64,000 nt of DNA from positions 310,001 to 374,000 of the forward strand of contig OY755178.1 in NCBI GenBank assembly GCA_963576735.1. The letters are read 5' to 3'. The notes beneath the pieces were generated by a model, which saw only the letters and a program-made list of their open reading frames with translations, searched no databases and was not told where the DNA came from. The position numbers were made by a program, and so were the translations under genes. This DNA comes from Bedellia somnulentella. Taxonomy: Eukaryota > Arthropoda > Insecta > Lepidoptera > Bedelliidae. Shown here one piece after another: positions 22,472-32,957 of this stretch (the stretch's first letter is position 1; every line of letters starts with the position of its first letter).

Positions 22472-22705
22472 GTAAACTTCGATATTATTTATTTGTTCAT
22501 TCATAAACATAACCATAACACATTTAAACCCAATTCGGCTATATTTTACTTTATGACAATTCATTTACAAATGATTTGTAACACAAATATTTTACTATAT
22601 GATAATACATTTGTAACTGATTTATAACACACGAACACGAACAACAATACAAACAAAAAAGAGGTTAAATTTATTAATAAAAATTATGTCATCTTCAAAT
22701 CATTG

Positions 22706-22816
22706 CGGCGATAGGCCTGCCCCCTATCACGTGAGTACACTGTCACGTGATGTTGAGAAGTATTAGTACGTCGGCCAAGCCCTCCGAGGATGTGTGGCGT
22801 GAACGCTTGAGTTTTG
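22706..22816 (+). repeat. Family B 3' fragment
   Basis: 5'-truncated: only the last ~110 bp, ending GTGGCGTGAACG; tail lost. Confidence 0.78.
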
Positions 22817-22902
22817 AGACATTCATTTATACTATCCAACATTTGTTTACTTTTTATAATTTTGGTACTTTGAGTCTTGTTTGTTTTTATACTAATAAAA
22901 TA

Positions 22903-23153
22903 CATACATACATACATATACTCACGGCTATAAATCCCTAGAAGGGGTAGCCAGAGCTAAGATATTAAAAATTCCTTAGCCACTTTTGAAAGTTGCGTGG
23001 GGAAAAGATGGTAAAATAAAGGTTGTTGGTGATGGGTCTCTGAAACCGCATCGCCCAAAAATCCCTTAAAAATCCCCAATACTGTTAGTTCGCCTTTAAC
23101 GTACACCCACCGGAAGAAATGGGGTAGTGCTATTCTAAGCCGGCACTACACAG
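22903..23153 (-). repeat. Family A retroposon
   Basis: Full-length with TACATACATACATACATA tail and 5' CACTACACAGCA. Confidence 0.92.
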
Positions 23154-23470
23154 CAAATGTTGTACAATATGGGTCTAGTTATTCGAAAGAAATGAAATTT
23201 AGTTCTAAAAGCTATATATGCAAAAAAGGGCGTGTCAATACGTACTTTATAATACCTTGACACAATGATCTAACAATTGTAGATTACCACATGTGACAGA
23301 TAAGTTTCGCAATGCGATCGCGGGTGCAGCACGGAGCACGGCACGCGAAACGTGGCGCGAATTCTCACACCTATCACGTTATCGCTCTCATTGTGCTTGT
23401 TATTTCACAAAGAAATACTGTTGTTTAAGCTTTTACAGGGTTCATAATTATGTAATCGGTGTTTACATTT
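23154..23470. other. Intron 2 unique DNA, no gene seen
   Basis: Slight CpG enrichment around 23300-23360 (GATCGCGGG, CACGCGAAACGTGGCGCG). No exon supported. Confidence 0.4.
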
Positions 23471-23720
23471 GCCGTGTAGTGTCGGCCTAGAATAACGCTA
23501 CCCCATTTTTACCCGTGGGTGATCGTAAGAGGCGACTAAGGGTCTAGGGGCTTTATAAGTGATTTTTGAGCGACGTGGTTGGAGACCCGTCACCAAAAAC
23601 ATTTATTATTACCATCTTTTCCCCAATCAAGTTCCGAAAGTGGCTGAGGAATTTTTCATTCCAAAGCTCTTGCTACCCCGTTAAGGGATTTATAGCCGTG
23701 AGTATATATATGTATGTATA
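23471..23720 (+). repeat. Family A retroposon
   Basis: GTGATCGTAAG / GACCCGTCACC subfamily. Complete, with tail. Confidence 0.9.
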
Positions 23721-23734
23721 TTAAAGTATAGAAT

Positions 23735-23890
23735 TGTCGTGTTTTAGCACTAATCCATTCCTTCCCGCTAGTTTAGGGTCCTTTTATATGAATGTTGGGC
23801 GAATGTGAACATTCACTTAAAGCACATGCTTGGAGACCAATGACCAATCTTCTTTTATTTGGCTTTCCTTTTTCCATCGGCTGAGTTATT
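23735..23890 (+). repeat. Family A relic
   Basis: Keeps TAGCACTAATCCATTCCTTC and CTTGGAGACCAATGACC; much of the rest has decayed. Confidence 0.5.
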
Positions 23891-23955
23891 TTAAAAACAT
23901 AACACAATAATGATGACATTGGGAACTTTATTTAAATAAAAAACATTAAAATAAA

Positions 23956-24205
23956 ACCGTGTAGTGTCGGCTTAGAATAGCACTACCCCGTTTCTACCGA
24001 TGGGTGTACGTAAGAGGCGACTAACGGTATTGGGGCTTTTAAGGAATTTTTGGGCGATGCGGTTGGAGACCCATAACCAACAACCTTTACTTTTACCATC
24101 TTTTCCCCACTCACATTTCCAAAAGTGGCTGAGGAATTTCTAATTCCTTAGCTCTGGCTACCCCTTCTAGGGATTTATAGCCGTGAGTATATGTTATGTT
24201 ATGTA
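23956..24205 (+). repeat. Family A retroposon with a TTATG tail
   Basis: Same subfamily as 21126-21370. Tail ATGTTATGTTATGT. Target duplication TAAAATAAAAC. Confidence 0.92.
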
Positions 24206-24741
24206 AAATAAAACGACTATAGAGTGTGAAATAACCATTTCTAAGTCATGAAAAATTAGTACATGCAATTTGTCTAGTAAAATTATACACTGTAAGTCGC
24301 ACAGATAATAGCATAGTACTGACTCCTGTCCCATCTTTTAATTACAAGAACCGCTACAGTTTACATGTACATAATTACCTAGGTTATTGTGTGTAAGCCA
24401 CCATTAACAGACAGGTAGAGTTATAATGTCGGCTTTCTTAGTAAAAGATAATAACTAAAAGAATTAAACAGGAAATAAAAGAAATGTTTCCGTTAGGCCC
24501 GCGTACTAATTGTCAGTGTTATTACTATCATACAGACAGACAGTCATTACGCCTCACTATGTTTAAATGATGCTACTACAGTAGAACTGATGTCAGCGAA
24601 ATAAAAGTTTGTATGAATAGAAGTATGTTTAAAATTGTTCTCCGTTATAGGTCAATGAATGTTGTACTAGTTTGTTCTACACATGTACGAAACTTACAAT
24701 CGTAATGTTTGGGTATTAAAATGATCCGATATTAACACTAT
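24206..24741. other. Intron 2 unique DNA, no gene seen
   Basis: Nothing recognised. Confidence 0.5.
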
Positions 24742-25012
24742 GCTGTGTAGTGTCGGCTTAGAATAGCACTACCCCATTTCTTCCGGCGGGTGTACGTAAG
24801 AGGCGACTAACGGTATTGGCCAACATTGACCCGGGGATTTTTAAGGGATTTTTGGGCGATGCGGTTGGAGACCCATCACCAACAACCTTTATTTTACCAT
24901 ATTTTCCCCACGCAACTTCCAAAAGTGGCTGAAAAATTTCCAATTACTTAGCTCTGGCCACCCATTCTAGGGATTTATAGCCGTGAGTATATGAATGTAT
25001 GTATGTATGTAT
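24742..25012 (+). repeat. Family A retroposon with a small insertion
   Basis: About 20 extra bases (CCAACATTGACCCGGGGATT) interrupt the TATTGGGGC region. Near-perfect target duplication TATTAACACTA / TATTAATACCA. Confidence 0.9.
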
Positions 25013-25099
25013 TAATACCATTATTATCTTCGCCGATAAAAATCTCACCCTGTCCTATGCTCAACTTGAACCTCCCAAAACTTGCGCACCCATACGTAT

Positions 25100-25345
25100 T
25101 TTAGTAACATTTATGATGCCCATTTCTTCCCGCGGAAATTCTTAGAAGCGCCGAATTTTTTTTGGCTTGACTTTTGAAATTATCTTTGTATGATGTGGCT
25201 GGAAAACCATCACCTTTGTTGATGTTAAAATTTTTCGTCACTCAACTTCACAAGTGGCTGAAGAGATTGTAATTCTAAAGATGTAGTTCAAAAATAAACT
25301 TGCACACAAACACACACACTCCATACACACACACCACACACAGAC
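25100..25345 (+). repeat. Family A relic and CA-rich run
   Basis: 25115-25285 is a decayed A copy (CCATTTCTTCCCGCGG, ACTTCACAAGTGGCTG). 25300-25345 is CA-rich low-complexity sequence. Confidence 0.55.
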
Positions 25346-25836
25346 ATATTCATTCTATTAGTATAAGTTTCTTTTCTATATTTTTTTATTTATAAAATAG
25401 TAGGAATATTCACATAGCTTTTCTGTGTGGTTTAGTGTTAAACTTAGTCTTAATTTTTAAAAATGAAGAAATGTTTAAATTAAAAAACTATCGTGTAAGG
25501 TTACCCGCAATACAGGATTTAACATAGTGCGGGAACCATTGTTCATGTACATTGTTAAAATAATTATGTTAATAAAGATATATTTTTTTGTATTTATTAT
25601 TCTTTTGAGTATTTATAGCCGTAGGTATATATAAGTACCATATGACTTATGAATTCTGATAAAAGTGTTGCCAAACTGCAAAAATATTTACGCGTTTGGC
25701 ACTTTTAGAATTTTACATAGTAAATAAATAGTATAAAGTTAAGTAGATTGTTATTTGGTGATGTCATTGTATTGTTTTGATAAGAGTTATTACACTCGTC
25801 AAATAACTTCACCTTTCAATACTGTAGCTAAAGTAT
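25346..25836. other. Intron 2 unique DNA, no gene seen
   Basis: AT-rich; nothing recognised. Confidence 0.5.
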
Positions 25837-26284
25837 AATAGGCTATTTGACTAAGTTTTGAAAACTATCTTACGGTGTTAATTTGTTTATAAGGAGCCCT
25901 AAAAAAATATTTTTCTGTCTTCATTTTAGCTATTTTATTAAAAAATCGAAAAAGAAAATGCAATATTCAAATGTGCCGCGAAAACGCGACTTTAAGTAAT
26001 ATGGCGGTTGTAGCACAAATGACGTCAATTCCGCATTAAACACCAATGAGCGAAGCGATACACAGACAGTTTATGTGCAATCTACGTCATTATAGAAACA
26101 GCCAATCACGGTCGTTTTTAGTCACGTGACAGTTGCATCAAAATTACTTATTTTAGAAGACGGATTTTAATGAAATAATGCAATATTTTTATCTTGCATT
26201 ATTACATATTGCTTCAAAAAAATAAATATTAAGACTAATGAAATAAAAGAAAGGTATATTTTTATTACAGTCAAATAGCCTATT
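25837..26284. mobile_element. Family I: MITE with 16-bp inverted ends
   Basis: Begins AATAGGCTATTTGACT and ends with its exact reverse complement, 448 bp in all. The interior contains CRE-like ATGACGTCA and CTACGTCAT, a GTCACGTGAC palindrome and no transposase frame. TAAAGT occurs near both ends but not directly adjacent, so the target duplication is unclear. Confidence 0.72.
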
Positions 26285-26837
26285 GTTAAAGTGTCACCCA
26301 CATTAAGAACTGAATAAATGGGTTAAACGGTTTTTACAGAGTATTGTTGCCAAACAGTTGTGGACATGTGGCCCTGTAGCAAATGTTAAACGATGTTAAG
26401 AAGTACTTTTGCCACCTCTAGAGAACATACTTCTACGTCAATCCTTTGCTCGTCAAAATCCATTGTCATTGCAAAATAAGATGGGACACTTAACAATCTG
26501 AATAGCATTTCGTCACAGCCGAGGTCCACGTAGGTCAGACATTATCTGTAGGCGTAATAACTATTAGATGGTAATTGTAATCGTAAACTCGTCAATACCG
26601 TGGCCGTTTCGTCATTTACAAGGACATCTTTGCCACGATTATGAGCTTCTTTGCTGGAACTGTCCGTTCTCACGATTCGAATTAGTATCTCATCATTAAT
26701 ATTCAGCTAACTTTGAATACTAGAACTAAGAGTACGAAATATTGAAGTAGAAATAACTAGAAATGCACCACCTACGATCGATATAATGATAAACTTTGCC
26801 CAAATCCATAAATATATTATGTCATTTATAAAATAAT
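26285..26837. other. Intron 2 unique DNA, no gene seen
   Basis: Nothing recognised. Confidence 0.5.
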
Positions 26838-27212
26838 AGTCATAAGCATAATAATAATAAGCATAAACGTTCACGCCGAATATCCCCGAAGGGGTTGGCA
26901 GAGGTACTAATACTTCTGAACATCACGTGACTTTGTCACCTGGTGTTCAGAGTACCCACGTTTTGCATGGACAGTGTACTCACGTGATAGGGGGCAAGCC
27001 TATCGCCGTTTTGTACGAATACACTGTCACACGACTAAGTACAACTCAGCCATGTGGGTTTCCTCACGATTTTTCCCTCACCGTTAACAACCATGATAAA
27101 TTAACCACACATATGTCTTTAGAAAAGACAAATTGGTGTAGGCCCGACCCAGGATTTGAACACTAGTCGTTTGCACGTTAACCGAGTGTTCTACCCACTA
27201 GGCTATCACGGT
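26838..27212 (-). repeat. Family B tRNA-SINE
   Basis: Full-length. The tail is a degenerate ATAATAATAATAAGCATAA. Target duplication ATTTATAAAATAAT on both sides. Confidence 0.92.
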
Positions 27213-27249
27213 ATTTATAAAATAATTAATAATTTATGTAGTTATAGTA

Positions 27250-27560
27250 TACTAGCTGACCCGGCAAACGCTGTTTTGCCATATAAATAATTTCTACGTA
27301 CTAAAAAATAAAAACAAAAAAATTTGTATAGAATTATAAATTATAATTATAAATTATATATATTAGATCGATAGTCTCTGCCTACCCCAATGGGAACTAA
27401 CGGCGTGAGAATATGTATGTATGTATGTATGTATAAAAAAATTGTTAAGGGTGACATGACATAAGGGATGTCAATCCCTTAGCTGATTCTCAGACCTACT
27501 AATTATGCATGCATTTGGTCAAAATCGGTAAAGCCGTTTCGGAGGAGTACGGAGACAAAC
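27250..27560 (+). repeat. Retroelement remnant interrupted by other repeats
   Basis: Starts CTAGCTGACCCGGCAAACGC and ends AAAGCCGTTTCGGAGGAGTA...ACACGAGAATTTTAT, a pair of sequences I associate with insect RTE/Proto-type elements. The class is uncertain. A LINE tail (27367-27433) lies inside it and a family A copy just beyond its end. Confidence 0.5.
27367..27433 (+). repeat. RTE LINE (family C) 3' tip
   Basis: Only about 40 bp plus a five-unit TATG tail. The module reads CTCTGCCTACCCC, AAT, GGGAACTAACGGCGTGAG and retains the terminal TAA stop. Confidence 0.85.
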
Positions 27561-27579
27561 ACGGTGACACGAGAATTTT

Positions 27580-27822
27580 ATACATACATATACTCACGGC
27601 TATAAATCCCTAGAAGGGGTAGCCAGAGCCAAGGAATTATAAATTACTCAGCAACTTTTGGAAGTTGAGTGGGAAAAAGGCGGTAAAATAAAGGTTTTTG
27701 GTGATGGGTCTCCAACCGCATCGCCCAAAAATCCAATAAAAAACCCCAATACCCTTAGTCGCCTCTTACGACACCCGTGGGCAGAAAGGGGTAGCGACAT
27801 TCTAAGCCGGCACTACACGACA
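27580..27822 (-). repeat. Family A retroposon
   Basis: Full-length, inserted at the end of the preceding remnant. Target duplication GAGAATTTTATA. Confidence 0.92.
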
Positions 27823-28007
27823 ACTGAGAATTTTATATATTAAAAAATATAATATAGGGTGCTCTATTACACACTGTCATGCGACAAAGATCTACTTTTG
27901 CCACGGAGCTACATTACCATGATTTCCAAAACAAGTCACACATTATAAGCCTTTGGTTCTCATTGGGGTAGACCGAAACTATACATCGCGATTGAGTATT
28001 TTAGAAG

Positions 28008-28712
28008 AAGAAGAAGAAAAATTGTTTATTTGGCACAAAATAATAAAATACAGAGTAAATTTACAACAATAAAAAAAATGCACCAAAAAGGCACCAACTC
28101 AGCATGTGTATGAGAAAGTCAAACAACTTGGTTGATGAATTTCCCATACGCTGGTTTTTAGTTAGCGCCATAACTAAAACTAATATTACAACTTAATATA
28201 AATAAGTTAAACAAACAAAAATAATTAAACAACAAAAAGAAAAAAACTAACAAACATACACAAAGAAATTTTTATTTATTTTTTTTAAATATTCTTTTTA
28301 AATTAATGAATTTAGTATATAATATATAACTACTTTCATACGGCATAACCTCATAAATAATTACAAACAAATATACTGCTTCTCTTAAGAAACTAAATAT
28401 TTTGTGTTTATAAATATATCTAAATTATATAAAAATAAAATAAGTAAGAAGGAAAAAATATATATAATATAAATACACCTCCTACACATATATGTTTGAT
28501 AAATATTAATTGTATGGTGTGTGTGAATGTTGTGATGGGATAAAAGTTATTGATTGAGTTGTGAGAATGCTTTCATTTTCAACCTAAATGATGACAAAGA
28601 GCTTAATTTTTTTAAGGGAGGGGGTAAATCATTCCAGCATTTCGTGGCAGCAAAACGAAAACTACCCCGAAATGCTGTAGTGCGATGGGGATTTTGAACG
28701 TTCCTGACAAAT
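28008..28712 (-). pseudogene. Non-LTR retrotransposon 3' end (RT C-terminal peptide and 3' UTR)
   Basis: On the - strand, 28712-28547 encodes about 55 residues including KLEIFVRNVQNPHRT, AFRGSFRFAATKCWNDLPPP and a stop at 28549-28547. The pattern of an aromatic/basic stretch, W-N-x-L-P, then an Fk..l motif is the usual C-terminus of CR1/jockey-like reverse transcriptases. It is a different LINE lineage from family C. The 3' UTR runs to a (TTC)n tail near 28010. Dead by 5' truncation. Confidence 0.65.
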
Positions 28713-28865
28713 ATTTCGAGTTTCTTTTACATTAATTTATCTTAACATACATGCATGACATACATTAACATACATGAATATTGGTAAAGATTTATAATTG
28801 GCACATGAAAATGTATATAGTAGTTTATAAGTTATGTTTTGCTGTTAATCTTCCAAACAAAATAA

Positions 28866-28975
28866 AATCTTTTCCCCACTCAACTTCCAAAAGTGGCTGA
28901 GGAATTTATAATATCTCAGCTCTGGCTACCCCTTTTAGGGATTTATAGCCGTGAGTATATGAATGTATGTACAAA
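28866..28975 (+). repeat. 5'-truncated family A copy
   Basis: Only the 3' 100 bp with hairpin and tail, ending 91 bp before exon 3. 5' truncation fits LINE-type target-primed reverse transcription. Confidence 0.85.
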
Positions 28976-29063
28976 ATAAAAATAAATGCCACATGCCCTT
29001 TTTTATATTTTATAATACATATTCAATAAATCTTCCCATTAAATAATTCTATCTATTAACCAG

Positions 29064-29348
29064 GACGAAATGCAAGCATGGACACCAATCCTGACGAACA
29101 TCGCAGTCCTGATCGTGGCATGCGTCCACTGCCTGGTCAGCATCGTCAGCATCTACCACGTGTCGAGCCGGGTCTGCTCCTGCTTCCGGCCGAAGCAGGC
29201 GTTCGAGCACAACCAGTTCGAGCCCAAGGCCGCGCTGGGGCCTTACGTGGTGCGGTTGGATGAGCGGGGGAAGCCCAGGGTGCTGGAGACTCATGAGCTG
29301 TGTAAGAAGCTTGAAGGAAAGCTGGACGAGAGGGGGAAGAAGAAAGAG
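29064..29348 (+). CDS. Tetraspan membrane protein, exon 3 (residues 184-278)
   Basis: Acceptor TATTAACCAG at 29063, phase 0 in and out, donor GAG/gttggt. After DEMQAW the fourth membrane span covers about residues 191-214 (PILTNIAVLIVACVHCLVSI...). It is followed by cysteines 221 and 223 next to the membrane, possible palmitoylation sites (inference). The rest is a charged cytosolic tail: KQAFEHNQFEPKAALGPY, then LDERGKPRVLETHELCKKLE and a Lys/Glu-rich end. The exon is GC-rich in an AT-rich intron setting. Open frames in the other five phases here are shadows of this exon. Confidence 0.83.
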
Positions 29349-29688
29349 GTTGGTGTTTCTTTATTAATATTAAAAACTGTTTATGACTAACATCTTGATA
29401 AAAAAGAAGTATACAAGATAAAACATAAAGTGCTTTTGTGTTATGTTTCTAATTAAACCAATTAACTTATTTCTTTGATACTGTAGTATTATATAAAGGT
29501 GATATGAGATTAGTTTGTAACCATGAGACATTATTCAAAAGAAATATATGGTTGTTTACCTCATTTTAAAAGAAGGAAATAACTAAAACAGCACTGTCAA
29601 ACTCTCGAAACCATTCGACTACTTGAGCGTTCATAGTATACTGCTTCTCAAACACCGATTACTTTATCATCAACAACTTCCAACCACC

Positions 29689-29861
29689 AGGGTTCCTTTC
29701 CACCAGAGATGTGCTATGTAGCTATGCTACGGATGCGTATAATATCCACCATTCATATTCCTTGGTGCACGTAGCATATATATAGCAAGGAATATAATTG
29801 GTGAATATCATACGCATCCATAGCATAGCTGCATAGTACATCTCTGGTGGAAAGGCACCCT
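29689..29861. mobile_element. Foldback MITE in intron 3
   Basis: 173 bp with two roughly 75-bp inverted arms beginning AGGGTTCCTTTCCACCAGAG around a ~20-bp AT-rich centre. In the transcript this forms a long hairpin ending 48 bases before the exon 4 acceptor. No coding content. Confidence 0.85.
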
Positions 29862-29909
29862 CATACTCGTATGACCCAACAGCCAATAACAAACTATCAT
29901 ATTTCCTAG

Positions 29910-30053
29910 GAGCTGCAATACGGCAGCGCCACGAGTCGCGAGCGGCTGGTGAACAGCTGGCTGACCCGCCAGAAGGCGCGCGGGGCGGGGGCCCGGCCGC
30001 GGCCGCCGCCCGTCGTGCTGTTACCCGCGCACCCGCCGCATCCCGCTAGCACC
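29910..30053 (+). CDS. Tetraspan membrane protein, exon 4 (residues 279-326, gene incomplete)
   Basis: Acceptor ATTTCCTAG at 29909, phase 0; donor ACC/gtgagt. Encodes ELQYGSATSRERLVNSWLTR, then a run of Arg, Ala and Pro (RPRPPPVVLLPAHPPHP). A proline-rich cytosolic tail of this kind often binds SH3 or WW domains, but no exact PPxY is visible. The open frame ends at a strong donor with no stop, so at least one more coding exon must exist. I could not find a convincing one in 30054-64000. The antisense 64-codon frame is a shadow. Confidence 0.8.
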
Positions 30054-30097
30054 GTGAGTACGCTTATTATTATATAGAAAAAAAACCACAAATCACA

Positions 30098-30342
30098 CAT
30101 ACATACATATACTCACGGCTATATTTCCCTAGAAGGGGTAGCCAAGGCTAAAGAATTATAAATTCCTCAGCCACTTTTGGAAGTTGAGTGGGGAAAAGAT
30201 GGTAAAAATAAAGGTTTTTGGTGATGGGTCTCCAACCGCATCGCCCAAAAATCCAATAAAAAGCCCAAATACCCTTAGTCGCCTCTTACGACACCCTTGG
30301 GTAGAAAGGGGTAGCGACATTCTAAGCCGGCACTACACGGCA
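30098..30342 (-). repeat. Family A retroposon
   Basis: Full-length, 44 bp after the exon 4 donor. Probable target duplication CACACAT. Confidence 0.9.
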
Positions 30343-31007
30343 CACATGAAAACAAAACAATCAGGTCTTATAGCTAATAACAAAATAAATAAGTGGAAAC
30401 GGATCGGCGTAAACTTCAGCTAAATGTTATGACAGGGCTTGTTAGGCGGCTGCCACAACGCAGATATTCGAGTGCAGCCTGAGTTGTTATAAAGGTTTGG
30501 ATTGTAAATCGGATTATGTTTTAAGTTTTTCTGTGCTGTTTTTGTTTTAGGAAGTAATGAAGATTTCAATGGGTGTATTCTGAAATCAATATATAAAAAA
30601 ATACCTAAGGTGTTCAAGGTGTTCAATAAAATGTTTTTTACGAAAAACATTTCAAAATTGATTTCTTTATTAATACGATAAAGGGTATGGTTTCTGAAAA
30701 GTCTGACTGCGTTCTGCCTATGAATGGTGATATTAATTTTTAGGACTTAATTTACTTTAGACAGAATTAATTTACAAGCCTTTGTATCCCGGCAAGTTTT
30801 GGCTAGGCGAGTAGGTAGACTATAGGATTCGATATCTTTCTATTCTATTGGCAAAAGTCTCAAATTAAACCCCTCTGAAGCGAAGCCTGGGTGCTTATAA
30901 GACTGACAGAAAATTGTTTTCACACAACTAAAAAACCACTTTTTATGTTTAAGTAATATTTACCACTACAGGGTAACGTCATATCTGTGTTACGAGTAAA
31001 TCTTCAC
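30343..31007. other. Intron DNA, no gene seen
   Basis: No exon with clear splice sites recognised. Confidence 0.45.
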
Positions 31008-31243
31008 TTACTCACGGCTATAAATCCCTTAACGGGGTAGCCAGAGCTTTGGAATGATAAATTCCTCAGCCACTTTTGGAAGTTGATAGGGGAAAAGATG
31101 GTAATAATAAATGTTTTTGGTGACGGGTCTCCAACCACATCGCCCAAAAATCACTTAAAAAGCCCCTATACCCTTAGTCGCCTCTTACGATCACCCACGG
31201 GTAGAAATGGGGTAGTGTTATCCTAAGCCGACACTACACGGCA
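31008..31243 (-). repeat. Family A retroposon
   Basis: TTAACGGGGTAGCC / GACGGGTCTCC subfamily. Tail very short (ACTTACTCACGG). Confidence 0.88.
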
Positions 31244-31619
31244 AGTATTACAATTTACGTTTAAGTTTGTAAATAAATACGCACACATTGGAGAAATTTA
31301 CGCGTTTTGCGGTATTTTCGCGAAATCGCTAAGACAATGTAAAAGCATAAAATTTCAAATAGAAAGTATAATTCCAAATGTAGTAAACTCGACGCATATA
31401 TTATAATAATTTTACCAGCAACCGCACCACGATCCGCCATTTCCTTTTCCATCGACGGACAGACGGACTGACCACGTTTTTGTTATTATGTTTAACTAGC
31501 ACTTCTTGTGCGTCGTCGCCATGTACTTCCGTTTCCTATAATTATGACATGTGTACGGTTTTGTATTGAAATAATGGACTGAAACGGTGTCTTTGTTTAT
31601 TTGGAATATGGTAACTTAA
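31244..31619. other. Unique DNA, no gene seen
   Basis: Nothing recognised. Confidence 0.45.
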
Positions 31620-31800
31620 GCCATGTAGTGTCGGCTTAGAATAACACTACCCCATTTCTACCCGTGGGTAATCGTAAAAGGCGACTAAGGGTATAGAGGC
31701 TTTTGAAGTAATTTTTGGGCGATGTGGTTGGAGACCCGTCACCAACAATTATTTATTATTACCATCTTTTCCCCACTCAACTTCCAAAAGTGGCTTAAGT
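31620..31800 (+). repeat. Family A copy lacking its 3' end
   Basis: 5' end intact (GCCATGTAGTGTCGGC), homology stops after AAAAGTGGCTTA. Loss of the hairpin and tail must be secondary. Confidence 0.82.
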
Positions 31801-31859
31801 GTAATTTTAAAGCTTGGAACAGCCTCACACCAATTAGGTATTAATCTACCATTGACAAT

Positions 31860-32020
31860 CAAACATATACTCTCAGCTATAAATCCCAAAATGGGGTTAC
31901 GTGGCTTTAGAATTGGAAATTTTTCAACTACTTCTGGATTTTTAGAAGTATTAGTACCTCTACCAACCCCTTTGGGGATATGCGGCGTGGTGGTTTTGAG
32001 CCTCGAAAAATATGTAAAAT
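31860..32020. repeat. Two relics: family A (-) and family B 3' end (+)
   Basis: 31860-31935 keeps ACTCTCAGCTATAAATCCC. 31940-32020 keeps AGTATTAGTACCTCTACCAA and the CCCCTTTGGGGAT hairpin. Confidence 0.6.
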
Positions 32021-32114
32021 AAAGTATGGATGATATTCGATGATGATTATGTGTAGTGTAGTGTAGGCCTTAACTGAAAACCAGTGTTTTGCCACTTGGC
32101 AATATCAAGCACTG

Positions 32115-32268
32115 AGTTAGGACCTAGTTTGTGTTACCATAGCACTAATTTTAAGTTTAAAAATATTGTTTTTTTTTCACTTTATGTATTGTTTTTCATA
32201 TTGTATGTGGTGTTATGTTAACATAAATAAACGAGTTATCTATCTATCTATCTATCTATTATTAAGCA
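32115..32268 (+). repeat. Family H retroelement 3' end
   Basis: Third copy, outside the inverted duplication, with a five-unit TATC tail. This shows that H is a dispersed repeat. Confidence 0.72.
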
Positions 32269-32686
32269 TTCTGTTATGTTTATTTTTCGTGCAATTCCGC
32301 AAGTTGTTGTTGTTGAGTTCACCCCCCTAAACATTTGGGGAATTCGTTTTGAAATACCGTACCGTGAATATTTATCCCATACCATACCAACCGTATATTG
32401 CAGTTTTAACATTCGTTCCTCCGAAAACAGCAATTCAAAGTTTTGACAATATATTGTAAAAACAAGTCTGTTTTGGTAAAATATGGGCACCGCAGCGACA
32501 TTACCATAACAACATTAATAACCGATGACAAACGTAGAAAGTGGACAAAACGATCGGCCACATTCTACTACTTTTATATGTCGTTTTAAATAGTTGATTC
32601 TATTGCAATGTGCCATTATTGTTTTGCACCGAATCGGTATAGGAGTTAGAGATGAAGATTACAACAAGTTGTTTTGTGGCACTAGT
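32269..32686. other. Unique DNA, no gene seen
   Basis: An 80-codon - strand frame (32490-32248) lacks coding character and splice context. Confidence 0.4.
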
Positions 32687-32957
32687 CATATACTCACGGC
32701 TATAAATCCCTAGAAGGGGTAGCCAGAGCTAAGGAATTAGAAATTCCTCAGCCACTTTTGGAAGTTGTGTGGGGAAAAGATGGTAAAATAAAGGTTGTTG
32801 GTGATGGGTCTCCAACCGCATCGCCCAAAATCCCTTAAAAGCCACAATACCGTTAGTCGCCTCTTACGTACACCCACCGGAAGAAATGGGGTAGTGCTAT
32901 TCTAAGCCGACATTACACAGCAGACTACACTACACAGCACTATACTGCACTAGTCCT
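32687..32957 (-). repeat. Family A retroposon with repeated 5' end
   Basis: Body complete, but the 5' end (CTACACAGCA) occurs about three times in tandem before the target duplication GCACTAGTC. This suggests repeated template jumping or slippage at the end of cDNA synthesis. Confidence 0.8.

Noticed and set aside
22160..22627. 155-codon frame across exon 2
   Set aside because: Its beginning is a family A fragment and its end is intron. Only 22324-22471 is supported as coding.
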